Source: Aporrectodea caliginosa | Taxonomy: Eukaryota; Annelida; Clitellata; Crassiclitellata; Lumbricidae | Length of the DNA stretch: 64,000 nucleotides | NCBI GenBank assembly: GCA_020284085.1 | Contig: JACEVL010000130.1 | Location: 3,600,039-3,664,038, forward strand | Reading direction: 5' to 3' | Shown here: piece by piece, positions 35,647-47,113 of the stretch | Layout of the letters: the number at the start of each line of letters is the position of its first letter | Numbering within the stretch: the first letter of the stretch is position 1 | Notes under the pieces: generated by a model | Told to the model about the DNA's origin: nothing | The model's database searches: none | Seen by the model: the letters and a program-made list of their open reading frames with translations, nothing else | Program-made: the position numbers and the translations under genes

Positions 35647-36489
35647 TTGACAATCTAAGCATGTCTTAAGATACTATAGCTCAAAGTGTTAAACTTATAT
35701 TCACTATAGTATTTGGAAATACAGCATTTTAGCACAAAAACTAAGATATCGGAAACAGCTTATAATATTCAAAGGCGTTAAATTGAATAATATGGGTGAG
35801 TTTCGGGGTTTCGAGTTAAAACCCAAGTGCCAGGCTAAGAGTAGCGACAGTCAAAGTGTGTAAATTGTGTAGGTTTAACATTTTGTCAACTTTTTAAGCA
35901 ATCTTCCAGTTAAAGCTAAAAATTGCACTTATTCTGTATACATACGTACTGAATCATCAGACAAACTCACCAAAACCTCACCTCTTGCTATCTTCGCACA
36001 GATCTTTCAGCACTTTTTTTTATAAATCCCACCCTCATTCCATCTATTCTTCTTACCTCTCTCGATGCTTCAATTTCAAACGCTATCCACTGTAGCCACC
36101 GTCTGCCTGCCTGACCCTTTTAATCTCGATCTGGAATTGATTTTGATCCTGCCCATTGAGTTTGTGTTTACTGAGCGCCTGTGAATAAGCTGGCTCTCTC
36201 GACTTTGCTTTTTGGGCACTGCAGAAATCTCTAGACTACAATTACGTTTACCATAATGTACTGGTCAGTAAAACTGAAACTCATGAATTGTTGACTTCTT
36301 ATATAACAACTCAAAGGTTCACAAATATAGCCTTGCTTGCTTTACCATGGTGGTGCCACATCCCTGTCTTTGGAGCCTGACAATGCGCACCTTTGGCGAC
36401 AGCGCTGCCCACTAGTGTACAGGACTTTCTCTATACAAACTGTGAAGCTGTGATCCATCATGAAAAGTAGAATAACTGATCGAACTTAC
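35647..36489. other. Intronic sequence, no supported feature
   Basis: AT-rich intron DNA next to the Cys-loop exon donor. No repeat family or exon was recognised. Confidence 0.4.
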
Positions 36490-36741
36490 CCTTCTACCGT
36501 CCAAACGCCAGAATTTCGAGGGAGGTCATTTGGCAGAGCATCTGTCTGTGACACCCGCAGAACGATTCCCGCTGTTGCCGTTCCCATTTCGATTGGACAG
36601 TGAAATCGGTCAAAGGGAAAGTAGGTCGTGTCACCGCTGCACGTGGTACACAAATCCTCTACGGCCTTGACCTGCACACGCCCTGATGACGTCACTAGTG
36701 CCTGTGCAGTCGCAAGTTCATCCAGTCTGTGCTTGGCTGCT
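36490..36741 (-). CDS. Ion channel exon: Cys-loop
   Basis: The acceptor TATTCGCAG follows a pyrimidine-rich tract and the donor is a perfect GG|GTAAGT. The 252-bp exon enters and leaves in phase 2. It encodes a beta-strand run with TSSGRVQVK, then the signature loop CSGDTTYFPFDRFHC with 13 residues between the cysteines and the FPFD motif of cation-type receptors. Then comes EMGTATAG, where nicotinic receptors have FGSWTYDG. The loop-B Trp and Tyr of the ligand pocket are thus replaced by Ala. An extra Cys three residues before the loop is unusual. The end, NSGVWTVEG, matches the GEW element before loop C. Confidence 0.92.
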
Positions 36742-37922
36742 CTGCGAATAATGGCACAGAAATAGAATAAGTTATGAGCAAGGAACAATAGATTTAACCA
36801 CATGACATAGCATAGCAGGACTGCATCCTTTGACTAGTCTTGCTTTTGGTAGGCATGCATATCGGATGTCTTGTAGGAGCCGCTGAAACAATACTAGCTT
36901 GCATAGGCCTATCTAACAACAAATTCCAAAGATTTAAAGCAGTAACCGAGTGCATAACCACATGAAGGAAAGGACATAAGCTTGAAGGCGGAATCGTTGA
37001 GCAAATTCCAAGGGCAGCAATTGATGACAGAGTGAGTTTGAAGCGGAATATGGTGGAAAGAAACCAGAGCACTGAGAGCAGTAATGGCGATATGCATGGT
37101 CAGACAAATGTGACTCAAAGGAGAGATATTTGTAACAGCAGAACAAGTTGAATTTCTGAACAACTAAACCGGGTTATAAGGCGTATGGCCCAGGTCAATA
37201 GTTGGCTCTTAGTCTTATGACCGAAGCATAAGTCGAAAGCATTTTATATTAGAATTAAAAGGTCTCTAAGTAGGCTAAACTGTCACTTTGTAACAAACGA
37301 CAATGATAATTGCTTTCAAATCCGTTTAAGTGACCTGAAGAAATATAAATATTAGATAACAACCGCTGAGTATTACAGCAAACCTCGAACTAGTACTAGA
37401 AAGGCAATGATGAAGATAACTGCTTCGATTACCTAAAAAATAACGACGATGATGACAACGATGATAAAGGTTGCTAAGGTTCCAGTTATCATAGAAAGTG
37501 ATAAACAAAATTAGAGCGATTATAAATGGTGTACAGACTAGACAAACTAATGGACCATTTATCAGGTGGTTGCCAGATCGATGAACGGTACAGAATGATA
37601 CAATATTAATGGAGGGCTCGGAGGCCATGGTCAACATGCAGTCAGCGGCGGTTTGGAAAAAGGGTAGGGGAAGAGGAGACTGAGGAGAAGCAGAATTATG
37701 AGAGGAGGATAGGAATAGAGAGATAGATAAATAGATAGAGAGACAGACAGACAGAGACGGAGACGGAGACAGAGACAGAGAGAGACAGACAGAGACAGAC
37801 AGAGACAGACAGAGAGGAAGAAAGAGACAGAGAGAGAAAGAGAGATACATAGAGACAGAGAGAGAGGTGATGGAAGAGGTGTACAAGAAGGTAAAGAAAG
37901 AAGGGAAAGAGGAAGGACCTAC
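36742..37922. other. Intron 4 with GACAGA tract
   Basis: A 1.18-kb intron between the 110-bp exon and the Cys-loop exon. A purine-rich (GACAGA)n tract occupies about 37715-37866. Open frames in it are low-complexity or chance. Confidence 0.6.
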
Positions 37923-38032
37923 CCGTTAAGAAGGACGAGAGTAGGCGTCCAGATGACATCGGCAGCGATATGCAGATACGTTGTGTTGCTGAAGTCGAGC
38001 GAATCCCATTGCATCCGAGAGTTATTCCATTC
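37923..38032 (-). CDS. Ion channel exon: loop D/A region (110 bp)
   Basis: The acceptor is TTTGCATAG before GAATGGAATAAC and the donor is ACGG|GTAGGT. The exon is exactly 110 bp, the size of the corresponding exon in most nicotinic receptor genes, and exits in phase 2. It encodes EWNNSRMQWDS, matching the EWND..L.WDP element, then a strand ending WTPTLVLLNG, matching the loop-A element WLPDIVLYN. The Asp of that element is Thr here. Confidence 0.92.
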
Positions 38033-38085
38033 CTATGCAAACGCCAGATGATAATATCTCTCACGCAAATTAATTATAGCCCTCA

Positions 38086-38153
<68 letters not shown>

Positions 38154-38338
38154 CTAGCAGTCTACCACATGCATCTACAGATTTTGTGTACTTTGGAAAA
38201 AAGACAAATTAATCTATATGACACAAAAGATTTAATCAAGCAAGTGAACAAAAGCAAAGAAGTCAACAAAAAGGAAGACGAATGAATGTTGATAATTGAA
38301 TGCGAAGACTGACATTGAATGCGAAGACTGAAACTTAC
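38033..38338. other. Intron 3 with (TA)n
   Basis: A 306-bp intron containing about 32 TA units at 38087-38150. Confidence 0.85.
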
Positions 38339-38383
38339 GAGCGTGAAGGCATTTCTGGTGCACAGGGTCTGCGTCGCCTCGTC
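38339..38383 (-). CDS. Ion channel exon: 45-bp micro-exon
   Basis: The acceptor is TTTGCAG before GACGAG and the donor is CTC|GTAAGT. It has exactly 15 codons, in phase 0 at both ends: DEATQTLCTRNAFTL. Nicotinic receptor genes have a 45-bp exon encoding DEKNQ..TTNVWL.Q at this place, so size, phase and the DE..Q start all fit. The loop-D Trp of that motif is Ala here. The next exon starts with EWN as expected. Confidence 0.9.
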
Positions 38384-39125
38384 CTGCAAACAAAATAACG
38401 ATAATTCAGTTAAATTTTATGCGGCGCATTTGTTAGTCTGTTAAAAGCAAGACCTTGTGCGAATAGTTGTTCACTCGTAGTCGATCAATGTCCACTGAAC
38501 CAGGGAAGACATCTGTGGGCAATTGCAACTATGAATGAACAAGTCTATACATTTTGCAAATTGTGTAATCTACACAGTGCATACAGCGTAGAAACAAACT
38601 TATCGGTTAGCCGACCCTACAATAAAGTTTATAAATTAAATTCAACGCTGTAGTCTTTTGTTTAAAACGCCGATATACATGCAAAAACTCAAGTAGAGCT
38701 TTATGAATTTTGTTAACGTTGAAATAGACTCGGTCTGGATGTGTGTTCTTCTGGTCTGCTATTAGCCTGTTACTAGCTAAGATTATAGCCTATAGGCTGA
38801 AAGCGCCAATGAGTAGCTATATTGAAGGAATGCTAAACAAATGCTTTGAAAAGTGAACGAATGAATAAATGAAAGGTCACATCAAAGGAAAACTAGGAAA
38901 CAGCAACAACCATCTCTTCTATTACCACAGCGGAAATAATTATGGGCGTTCGTTCCTTAACATCGATATTACCAGACACTTCACGCAACCACACCATATC
39001 GACGGCGTGTAGGGATTACATCAGTAGGCCTAAGTCCAGAGTTAGAATCTTGGTGTACGATGTGATATAAACCTTTCATTATTAGAACAACTACCCATCA
39101 AGGAAAAGTATTCCTGTTTCTTATC
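38384..39125. other. Intron 2, part without repeats
   Basis: No feature was recognised. Confidence 0.4.
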
Positions 39126-39129
39126 TGCT

Positions 39130-39860
39130 GCTGTGGGTCATATGGGCTGTTGGTCATATGGGCATCCTGCTGTTGGTCATATGGGCATCCTGCTGTTGGT
39201 CATATGGGCATCCTGCTGTTGGTCATATGGGCATCCTGCTATTGGTCATATGGGCATCCTGCTGTTGGTCACATGGGTATCCTGCTGTTGGTCATATGGG
39301 CATCCTGCTATTGGTCATATGGGCATATGAGCATCCTGCTGTTGGTCATATGGGCATCCTGCTGTTGGTCATATGGGCATCCTGCTATTGGTCATATGGG
39401 CATCCTGCTGTTGGTCATATGGGCATCCTGCTGTTGGTCATATGGGCATCCTGCTATTGGTCATATGGGCATCCTGCTGTTGGTCACATGGGTATCCTGC
39501 TGTTGGTCATATGGGCATCCTGCTATTGGTCATATGGGCATATGAGCATCCTGCTGTTGGTCATATGGGCATCCTGCTGTTGGTCATATGGGCATCCTGC
39601 TATTGGTCATATGGGCATCCTGCTGTTGGTCACATGGGTATCCTGCTGTTGGTCATATGGGCATCCTGTTATTGGTCATATGGGCATATGGGCATCCTGC
39701 TGTTGGTCATATGGGCATCCTGCTGTTGGCCACATGGGCATGCTGCTGCTGGTCATATGGGCATCCTGCTGTTGGTCATATGGGCATCCTGCTATTGGTC
39801 ATATGGGCATCCTGTTATTGGTCATATGGGCATTCTGCTGTTGGTCATATGGGTATCCGG
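39130..39860. repeat. 23-bp minisatellite with higher-order structure
   Basis: About 31 units of TTGGTCATATGGGCATCCTG plus CTG. Variants (TATTGG, CACATGGGTAT, an inserted GGCATATGAGCATC) recur about 216 bp apart, so blocks of about nine units were duplicated. With a 23-bp period all three plus frames stay open, giving frames of up to 252 codons. These are repeat artefacts. Confidence 0.95.
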
Positions 39861-40350
39861 ACAACCCCAGAAGACTATTGTTTAATGGCTACGCGATATC
39901 AAACAGCGATTGCTAGAGTTTACCTACACAATTCCAGGCTAATTATGCTCTATTCCAATATTTCTGCGATTAATCTTTCTAAAAAATATAGTAATTTATA
40001 CAAAGATTACAAAGCTAAATGGCACATACTCGAACCACAGATAGGCTAAAAACGACATAGAAAACCCATGCACATTTGCGTTTTGACGAATGTTGGAAGT
40101 CATAGTCAGTGTTTAACTGAATTGGAGATCCGTGATCTGTGGTTTATAGCACGGAATATACTCAGGTCCTCAATTTTCCATATTAAATAATAGGGTCTAC
40201 TAATACGAAAAATATTGATACAAATATTGAGACTAGTGCTGATACTTGTACTAATGTTAAAGTCAGTACCAAAACTAATACTAAACACTTAAATGTAAGT
40301 CAAATTATTGTTTCGGATTATTTGATTTCCTTAGACGGATGGGCTATTGA
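39861..40350. other. Intron 2, no supported feature
   Basis: AT-rich sequence with a short degenerate ACTAATAC-like run near 40195-40290. Confidence 0.4.
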
Positions 40351-40351
40351 T

Positions 40352-40700
40352 ACTTTGGATTATTATTATTATTTACTTTGGATTATTATATACTTTGGAT
40401 TATTATATACTTCGGATTATTATATACTTTGGATTATTATATACTTTGGATTATTATATACTTTGGATTATTATTTACTTTGGATTATTATTTACTTTGG
40501 ATTATTATATACTTTGGATTATTATTTACTTTGGATTATTATTTACTTTGGATAATTTATTTTAGATTATTATATACTTTGGATTGTTATTTACTTTGGA
40601 TTATTATATACATACTCTGGTTTATTATTTACTTTGGATTATTATATACTTTAAATCATTATTTACTTTGAATGAGTATATACTTTGGATTATAATTTAT
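40352..40700. repeat. 18-bp minisatellite ACTTTGGATTATTATATA type
   Basis: About 18 copies of an 18-bp unit TACTTTGGATTATTATAT with point variation. The period is divisible by three, so long hydrophobic frames (YFGLLY, DYYILWI) open on the plus strand. These are artefacts. Confidence 0.92.
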
Positions 40701-42985
40701 ATTGCAGAAGCAACAAGCATACCACCATCGTTGCCCCTGCTGCACTTGTTGCTGTATTATTGTTGTATTTCAAGACATCGGCCTCGTGAGTTTTGGCCTC
40801 ACTAATATAACTGCCAGTGGTCATAAAAGCAGGTCTATTTAGATGAATTGACCGCCTGCATTTCCATTTACAACTTCACAATACAATTTCCAACTAACAG
40901 AAATCGCGAAAAGTAGGTAGAATACGATTATCTTGGAACTAGGTAAGCGGATATTCGTTTCGCTGAAGGGCAACGAAGAATGTGGGACAATCGGTTTTAT
41001 GATGATTCTAAGATTATCGCTGACATGAAAGAGGCAAATTAAGATAGGTTGGCGCAATTATGCGTTAGAGTGCAACGTGGCTAAGGAACGATCCATGGAT
41101 CAAAGCGATTCAAGCAATTGACCAAGGATCTGTTGGGACCGGAACGCACCGGAACGGCGTTCCGGTTCTTTTTTTGACGACCGCAACGCCGTTTCGGTTC
41201 TTTCTTTGCTAAACATAGCGCCTGAAGCCGACGTTTCGGTTCTTTTTTGTCTAGGACGGGATGACTGCAATTGACTGCCAGCAAAGTGTAATACTTCACA
41301 TCAGTGAAGTGCTAGCGGATCCTTCTGAACGACCATGACTCTGCACTTATTCTGTCAAACAGCAGAGTGTAGCACCCGCGTTCCCCCACGACGTTGAACT
41401 GAATATTGTTTTTCAGGACATTTTTGTGAGCCGCTATTATTCATCACTCAGGCGTCGTTTCTCCCAATTATTTTGGACTATATATTGAAGATCATATCCA
41501 CATGAGGTACATATTATATCAGACTCCGTTCTCGATAGAATGCATCAACATTCGGCACAGTGGGATTTCGATAAGCCTAATGCGTCGTAGGCGTTTATAT
41601 ATTATATGGCACATACCGAGGTCCGATACAGTTTTCGTAGTCACAGAATATGTTTTTGGCTCATCGAACCTTCTCTCTCGCTGGAGAATTGAATCAAAAG
41701 AGCGACCAAGGCTAAGTTGTTTGCGCCAGAATTTTATAAAACCTCCAGTTCTCCCTAGATATCTGTATTTATATTGATCTTTGTCTATGTCTTAGTCTGA
41801 ATGTCTGCCTCTGCCTCTGTCTCTGTCTCTAATTCAGTCTCAGTCACATGTCTACGTCTCTAGCTCTGTCTCTCTAAAACAGAGACTGAAGCCGAAGCAG
41901 ATAATTATAGAGACAGACATGTGACTGAGACAGAGATAGAGACTAAACCAGAGACTGAAACAGAGACAGTCTGAGGCAGACAATGAGACAGAGAAAGAGA
42001 TATATAGACTGAAATGATTAGATTAGTGAGTTGCATCACATATTCCATGGAAAGAGATGAGCATACGTAGTGTTCGTGACAGCCAGACGGGCCAACATGC
42101 GACGAGATAGCAGTGTAGCTATAGTGGCCACACCACGAAGAACGTAAGTGAATGTAATCGATTGACGTAAGGGGGTTTGCCAGCAAATGGCACACGGGCT
42201 AAGTTGCGTGTTATATGCACATTTTGCCTGGCGGGGGTAATTGGTCGTAAACCGTGCTAATCATGGCATGTAATCTATAGACAGTTACAAAAATACGCTT
42301 TCATTAATCTACTCTAAATTGTTATAACCTCGTAATGCTATGCGTGTTACTCTGTCAGTTTGTCTACCTAATTGTAGGTCTACCCCTGTCCGTCTGGCTG
42401 CCTTTCTCTCTGTCTGATTAAGTGACTGCCTGACTGGTCTGTATGTCAGTCCAATAACTCTCTTTCCACTATTTGCTTCCACTTCGCAAACTGTGGGAAA
42501 CTATTCATATAGTTTACTCAGTCGGAGAAGCACGCCGTTGGATAATCTGTTTTTCATCTGCATATGACCGATTCATTCCAACTTATTGTAGCTGCAACCA
42601 AACATTTATATAGCGTCGATTAACGAGTAAAACAAATCAGAGGCAGTCTCCCTCCTAGCCTATGATGTCAAATGGCTTTAAGAACTAGACAATTACACCA
42701 GTTAGCAGAACAATGCACGTAATTGAACGATTCGAGTCACGACAAGAAGTTCTGATTTATAGTGGGTTGCATATTTTCAGTCAATGCAATTGGGAAATAA
42801 CATCCTTAAATCTTTTCGGCCAAATCATCTAATTCTGTGTAAATTGTGTTTGGTCTGTAAGCCCTAATTGTGCAACATCGTTAGCCTACATGTCGTTATG
42901 TCCTGACCATCCTAAATGTCTCCTTTGCCAGGGAACGGTCTAGAATGAAACACACTCCACACAGTCACTGGCACACACTATGTAG
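40701..42985. other. Intron 2 with short repeats
   Basis: At 41145-41255 a unit with CGTTTCGGTTCTTTTTT occurs three times at about 50-bp spacing. At 41800-41990 TCTCTGTCTC-rich and AGAGACAGAG-rich halves face each other, including CAGTCACATGTCT against AGACATGTGACTG, and could form a hairpin. No exon or known mobile element was seen. The frame at 41502-41777 has no domain. Confidence 0.5.
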
Positions 42986-42991
42986 AAGGTC

Positions 42992-43410
42992 GTGGATACA
43001 ATCACGCCCGACGTGATCCTAATACCTGGGACTAGAATCACGCCCGCTACGCTATTGGTTAATGCACGTCACATGATTTCGTGGACGTGAAACGAACCGA
43101 CCGATAAACATTCCCGATTGCGGTGGAAGGTTGTTCACCATGTTTTCCAATGACGACACTAACCCTAACCCTGAACCTAACCGACCCTCACGACGCCTAA
43201 CCTGACTCTACCCGACCCTCAACACGCATAATCTCACCCTAACCGACACTCACGGACCATAACCTGACCCTAAGCGACCCTCAAGGTGTCCACCATTTCA
43301 AACTCCAAGCAAAGTAAGCAAATTTCACGTGATATGCTTTGGCCAATAACGCGACGGGCGTGAATGTAGTACTGGGGTTCCGCTAACGCCCGGGGCGTGA
43401 ACGGATCCAC
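42992..43410. mobile_element. MITE with telomere-like internal repeats
   Basis: The left end GTGGATACAATCACGCCCG matches, inverted, the right end GTGGATCCGTTCACGCCCC. The similarity continues for about 90 bp through AATCACGCCCGCTACGCTAT and its counterpart. The middle (43155-43290) is a degenerate array of CCCTAACC / CCGACCCTCA units that includes two direct CCCTAA repeats. There is no coding capacity and no clear target duplication. Confidence 0.65.
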
Positions 43411-43919
43411 TACGTATGTGGAAACATTTGTCGTCTATTTCAATAGTTCCTTTGCACTTACATGTATACATGTACTTGTCGCTTTGCATATAGAAATCTG
43501 CACAGTCGCTTTTAGCGCACTCTCGTCGTTAAAGCGTTAAATAAAGTACATATCTTACTGTTATCTCACGTATCTATAGAGAAAATGTTGGCTCAATGAT
43601 AACAATGGTCGTTGAGCGTGTTCAATACTTGAGCTTGTGTTGTTATTCTACGCAAATGAACGGATTGTTTGGCTATGAACTACAATAAGTGACTAAATTA
43701 TTGCAATTTGTGATTCATCAATAGGTAACTATTCGCTATAGCTCACTATATGATTGTATAACACACTTTAACGATGGTAAGTAGCCTATAATGTTATAGA
43801 AATTACGCATTGAATAGATAAAACCAAAGCTGTAATAAACCGATAGCAAGTACGTCTGATTATAATTATTAAAGGATTAGAATGTAATTCCGATTACATA
43901 TAATAGAAGAGAGACGAAC
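43411..43919. other. Intron 2 next to first identified exon
   Basis: No feature was recognised apart from GTTAAAGCGTTAAATAAAG at about 43530, which resembles SINE ends. Confidence 0.4.
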
Positions 43920-44071
43920 CAGACTGATGAACCTCAGCGTCTGCATCTGTAGGATGACGTGACTTGTGTCACTGTTCGTCGTCGATGCTTGTTCTCGCGA
44001 ATTCGGATTGAGAATGTTCCAGAGAACATCCTCTGAAAAATGACTGCTCCCCGGCGGTTGATGCGCTCCCT
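43920..44071 (-). CDS. Ion channel exon: N-terminal helix and first strand (152 bp)
   Basis: The acceptor GCAACATTTCAG precedes AGGGAGCG (phase 1) and the donor is CTG|GTTCGT. It encodes 50 codons with SEDVLWNIL, matching the N-terminal helix SE..L...L of nicotinic subunits. Then comes a strand ILQMQTLRFISL, matching VxLQLIQLIxV just before DE.NQ of the next exon. A second acceptor in the same phase (TTTTTCAG before AGGATG, about 31 bp further in) is possible. The donor is weak. The missing upstream exon should hold the initiator Met and signal peptide. Confidence 0.82.
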
Positions 44072-44677
44072 CTGAAATGTTGCAATGCACACAAATGTTC
44101 ATAGCACCTCTGAGGAGTTCCAAAAATGCGCATCACAGACTTTCAGATACATACATACATACGCCCGCAGACAATTTCTTAAGGAAGTCGGATAGTAGCC
44201 ATTTTGCCTTTAACATAACCTATGCAGCGCTTACTTGCGTGTGGTAATCATATAAGCATTGCATGCAGGGTACGGAATGCAACTGTAAATCTGTTATGAT
44301 AAATTGTGACGTAATAGAGTAAGTAAGTGAGTGAACGACAGAGTCTGAGTGAGTGATTGAGTGAGCGCGAACGAGGGGTGGGAGTGAGTGACCGAGCGAG
44401 CGAGCGAGTGTATTTTGTAAATTCCTTTAGAAATTATTTAAATGCAAGCAATTGTGACTTAACGATGCATCTAACGCATAGTATTAAGTATGGTTCCCAA
44501 TCTCTCTCGCTAATGGCTGACCTAACCTGACCCATGCAGGGGTAAAGCGATATCATCTTAAATAAATCGCGTGCGAATGTGAGTAATAATCTGGAGCTCA
44601 AAGGACGAGAAACGAATAGCGTATAACTAAAGTCTGCTGCTGCTGCTGCTGCGTTAAGAATCCAATTTCTCGGCTCT
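44072..44677. other. Upstream intron, no supported feature
   Basis: Contains GAGTGAGTGA-like runs at 44330-44410 and a short (CTG)n at 44634-44653. No signal-peptide exon with a phase-1 donor could be identified here. Confidence 0.4.
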
Positions 44678-44923
44678 ATGAAAACAATGAAACAAAAGAC
44701 GGAAACGCGTGGAGGAAAAGCTCAAAGGCTTCAGTCGGCAGCGGAGACTCGTATAATGGGGACGGGAACTTTCGATGATTTGACCTACGACGACCTCTTG
44801 AGGCAGCGCAATCATAAACTCCTCGATGAACGAGTGCAAAATTATTGCAAATGCCCTCGCCGCGAAAATGAGCTGACCGTAAATTGCCATAAACAGCCGT
44901 CGTTGCCGAGAAGCGAGATATGA
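44678..44923 (+). CDS. Open frame of unknown status
   Basis: An 81-codon frame with mixed, charged composition and an acidic stretch FDDLTYDDLLRQRNHKLLDE, followed by two cysteines (NYCKCP). No domain is recognised and no flanking splice sites or promoter are convincing. The minus strand is also open here with a hydrophobic start (MAIYGQLIFAARAFAIIL) that could be a signal peptide. It lacks a good phase-1 donor to join the ion-channel exon at 44071. Both readings are weak. Confidence 0.15.
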   Translation: MKTMKQKTETRGGKAQRLQSAAETRIMGTGTFDDLTYDDLLRQRNHKLLDERVQNYCKCPRRENELTVNCHKQPSLPRSEI

Positions 44924-45754
44924 GCAATTTATGCACTCAATTACTTCGATTGCTCATTCACTGAATTCAATGGACCACAGCATGCAGTGCGCTTTATAGG
45001 CTGTTGAGCTGACTCTGTGCCTAGATTAGCTTCGACAAACTGGGACCGACGAGATCTCGCAGATTTATATCGAGACTAGTGCGACCTCAGCGACATGCGG
45101 GACCATAATCTACAGTTCTGTCTCAAACCGGATATATTCAGAATGCTAATGGACCTCTATTATCGCTCTCGGCGAAGCTTCGTCTCTGGGGCATGCAGTC
45201 AGTCTCATTTTTGCATACTGTCCACACTCTCTTGCTACTAAAGCCCATCGCTATGATGCGGATCAACATATATGTTAAAGAGATATGATGACATCATATA
45301 TCTGATATCTTTTTCGACATCCAGTGTATCGTGAAAAAAGACGATTTGTAAAATTTGGTTAGAAAGGTTTTAGATCAGACAACGCTCTACAGAATTCATT
45401 TATTTTATGAATGTCTTGAAGAAACTAGGCTAATCATCAAATCTAATAATCTGCATACGGCATTTATAGCAGCGTCGTGTAATTACTCATGAATAATTAA
45501 TTAAGGTATGAATTTATGGTACCTTCCTTAGCAACAGTACGGAAGAGACAAATAGGCATAGCCTGTATACCCTGAGTTAATCTAAGAGGAGTAAAATGAT
45601 TCTATAATCTTAAAAAAATGAAAGACAAAGGGCTGTACGATTCTGATTATGCAGCTGCAAAAGAAGACGAAATCAAGTCACGATATACGCCGACGGTTAG
45701 CGTGCATTACCTGACCTACGCATGATGTTGTTTTGTTGCCTCTGCGTGGTCTAT

Positions 45755-45982
45755 AGCATTGATAGTGCACCAGAGAAGAAACCGCTTCTCCTACTCGAAT
45801 CTAAAGAATTGCTGCGTATAGGATTAGGAGTTTTAAGGAAGCCTTGCCGTAGTAAATCGGAAATTCAATCGTCGAAAAGACATCCGGCGCAGTCTTTAGC
45901 AAACTATTTTCCTCGTCCAAAGCGGAAATCACGTCAAGCTAAAGGCCAACAGACCTTTGATGGAAACATTTCTCAGCGCTGA
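45755..45982 (+). CDS. Possible terminal exon of an unknown plus-strand gene
   Basis: A pyrimidine-rich tract (TTGTTTTGTTGCCTCTGCG...) ending in TATAG at 45754 makes a good acceptor. The exon would enter in phase 2 and run 75 codons to the TGA at 45980-45982. The hydrophobic MMLFCCLCVV start of the longer frame from 45722 is then the splice tract and not a signal peptide. Near its C-terminus the exon has QSLANYFPRPKRKSRQ. L..YF followed by basic residues resembles a PCNA-interacting (PIP) box, although the usual first Gln is displaced by one. No upstream exon with the matching phase was found. Confidence 0.3.
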   Translation, partial: SIDSAPEKKPLLLLESKELLRIGLGVLRKPCRSKSEIQSSKRHPAQSLANYFPRPKRKSRQAKGQQTFDGNISQR

Positions 45983-46604
45983 GGACACGTAACCGACCAA
46001 AGTGAATTATATGATCGATCGTTAAATATCACGCTAAGAAATTCCGATGGGAGCGTGACTTGTTCCGTTCGACTTAGCGATACGATATATCACTCGTGAT
46101 AACACATGCAAAGGCATATTTGCCGTATGATCTTTAAGTGATAAAAGACTCGAGACTCTGCCTTTGGTCGTCGACGAGAAAAGACCTGGAGGTTACGACC
46201 GGTTAAATCTCAACAGGGTCCACGCAATGTGTGGAGCTATTCAAGGCCAGCCACACTCGCTTCAGCCGCCGTCAGACCGAAGCGGACACAGCGACACCAA
46301 CGACCATGTGTCGACTATACTTCAGAGAAAGCGGTCTGGAATAGAAGGCCAGTGAAACGTGAAGTGATGTAATCCTAGGTCGTCCTTAGCAGACGACTGA
46401 TGATGAACGCTGCCGAAGCACCGTAAACAAACGTCATGAATGTCATACTATACAATTACGTTAATCACAACTCTGATGCTGTAAAGTAGCGAGGTACTTA
46501 TTAAGGTAATGGCGTATTTCTTACGCTCCCTCGTCAATCATAATTTCGTTGTTAATTTCGGTCCTTAATTGAGAAAACAATACCGAATCTTTATTATTAG
46601 GCAT
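45983..46604. other. Sequence after the possible exon
   Basis: A GC-richer open frame lies at 46164-46355 (plus) without a recognisable domain. It may be 3' untranslated sequence or chance. No AATAAA signal was seen within 500 bases of 45982. Confidence 0.3.
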
Positions 46605-46778
46605 TTAATTAGCGCCACTATCCAATGAAGAAAAGCACCAATGGACGGCGTTGAGCAATTGTGAGTGAAGGACTTGCACAAGGCGCTCACACAGAAACCG
46701 TCTCAGAGGAGAGACTCGAACCCTGTACTCTACACGTTACAAGGTGAGCGCTCCAACCAATCGACCACCATATCCCAG
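46605..46778 (-). mobile_element. tRNA-derived SINE remnant
   Basis: The minus strand has a tRNA-like head GGTGGTCGATTGGTTGGAGC and a B box GGGTTCGAGTCTC. It also has a body word GAGTGAAGGACTTGC-like on the plus strand, shared with the SINE at 28519-28860, and an end near AGTGGCGCTAATT. Confidence 0.55.
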
Positions 46779-47041
46779 ATGTTTCATCACAAGTTCTGAC
46801 CCTTCAACCTAGGGTTTAGGGTTCAATCTCCGCCAGAGCAGAAAGGTGATTAAAGATATCTGCTCCACTTGCTTCCAGCGAATTCAGCCATAAATGAATA
46901 GACCGTGCATTTGTCAATTAAAATATCAGGCGAATAGGGAAAGGAGGATTGGTCCCTCGCTCTCACATGTCGAGGTCAAGAAAATGAAGTCGCTATCACT
47001 TTATACACATGGCTGCATCACGAAATCAGCGCGAAATGTAC

Positions 47042-47113
47042 TCGTCCTCTTCCTCTTCCTCCTCCTCTTCTTCCTCCTCCTCCTCCTCCTCCTCCTCCTC
47101 CTCCTCCTCTTCT
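47042..47113. repeat. (CTC)n trinucleotide repeat
   Basis: About 22 CTC/TTC units. Confidence 0.9.

Noticed and set aside
39158..39916. 252-codon frame with CCWSYGHPA repeats
   Set aside because: All three frames of a 23-bp minisatellite are open, so openness is not evidence of coding.
43155..43290. Interstitial telomere or chromosome-fusion point
   Set aside because: The CCCTAA units are few and degenerate and lie between inverted ends, which fits a MITE core better.
44654..44890. Signal-peptide-like minus frame as first exon of the ion-channel gene
   Set aside because: The hydrophobic start is tempting, but the next exon needs a phase-1 donor and none with a reasonable GTRAGT consensus occurs in frame.
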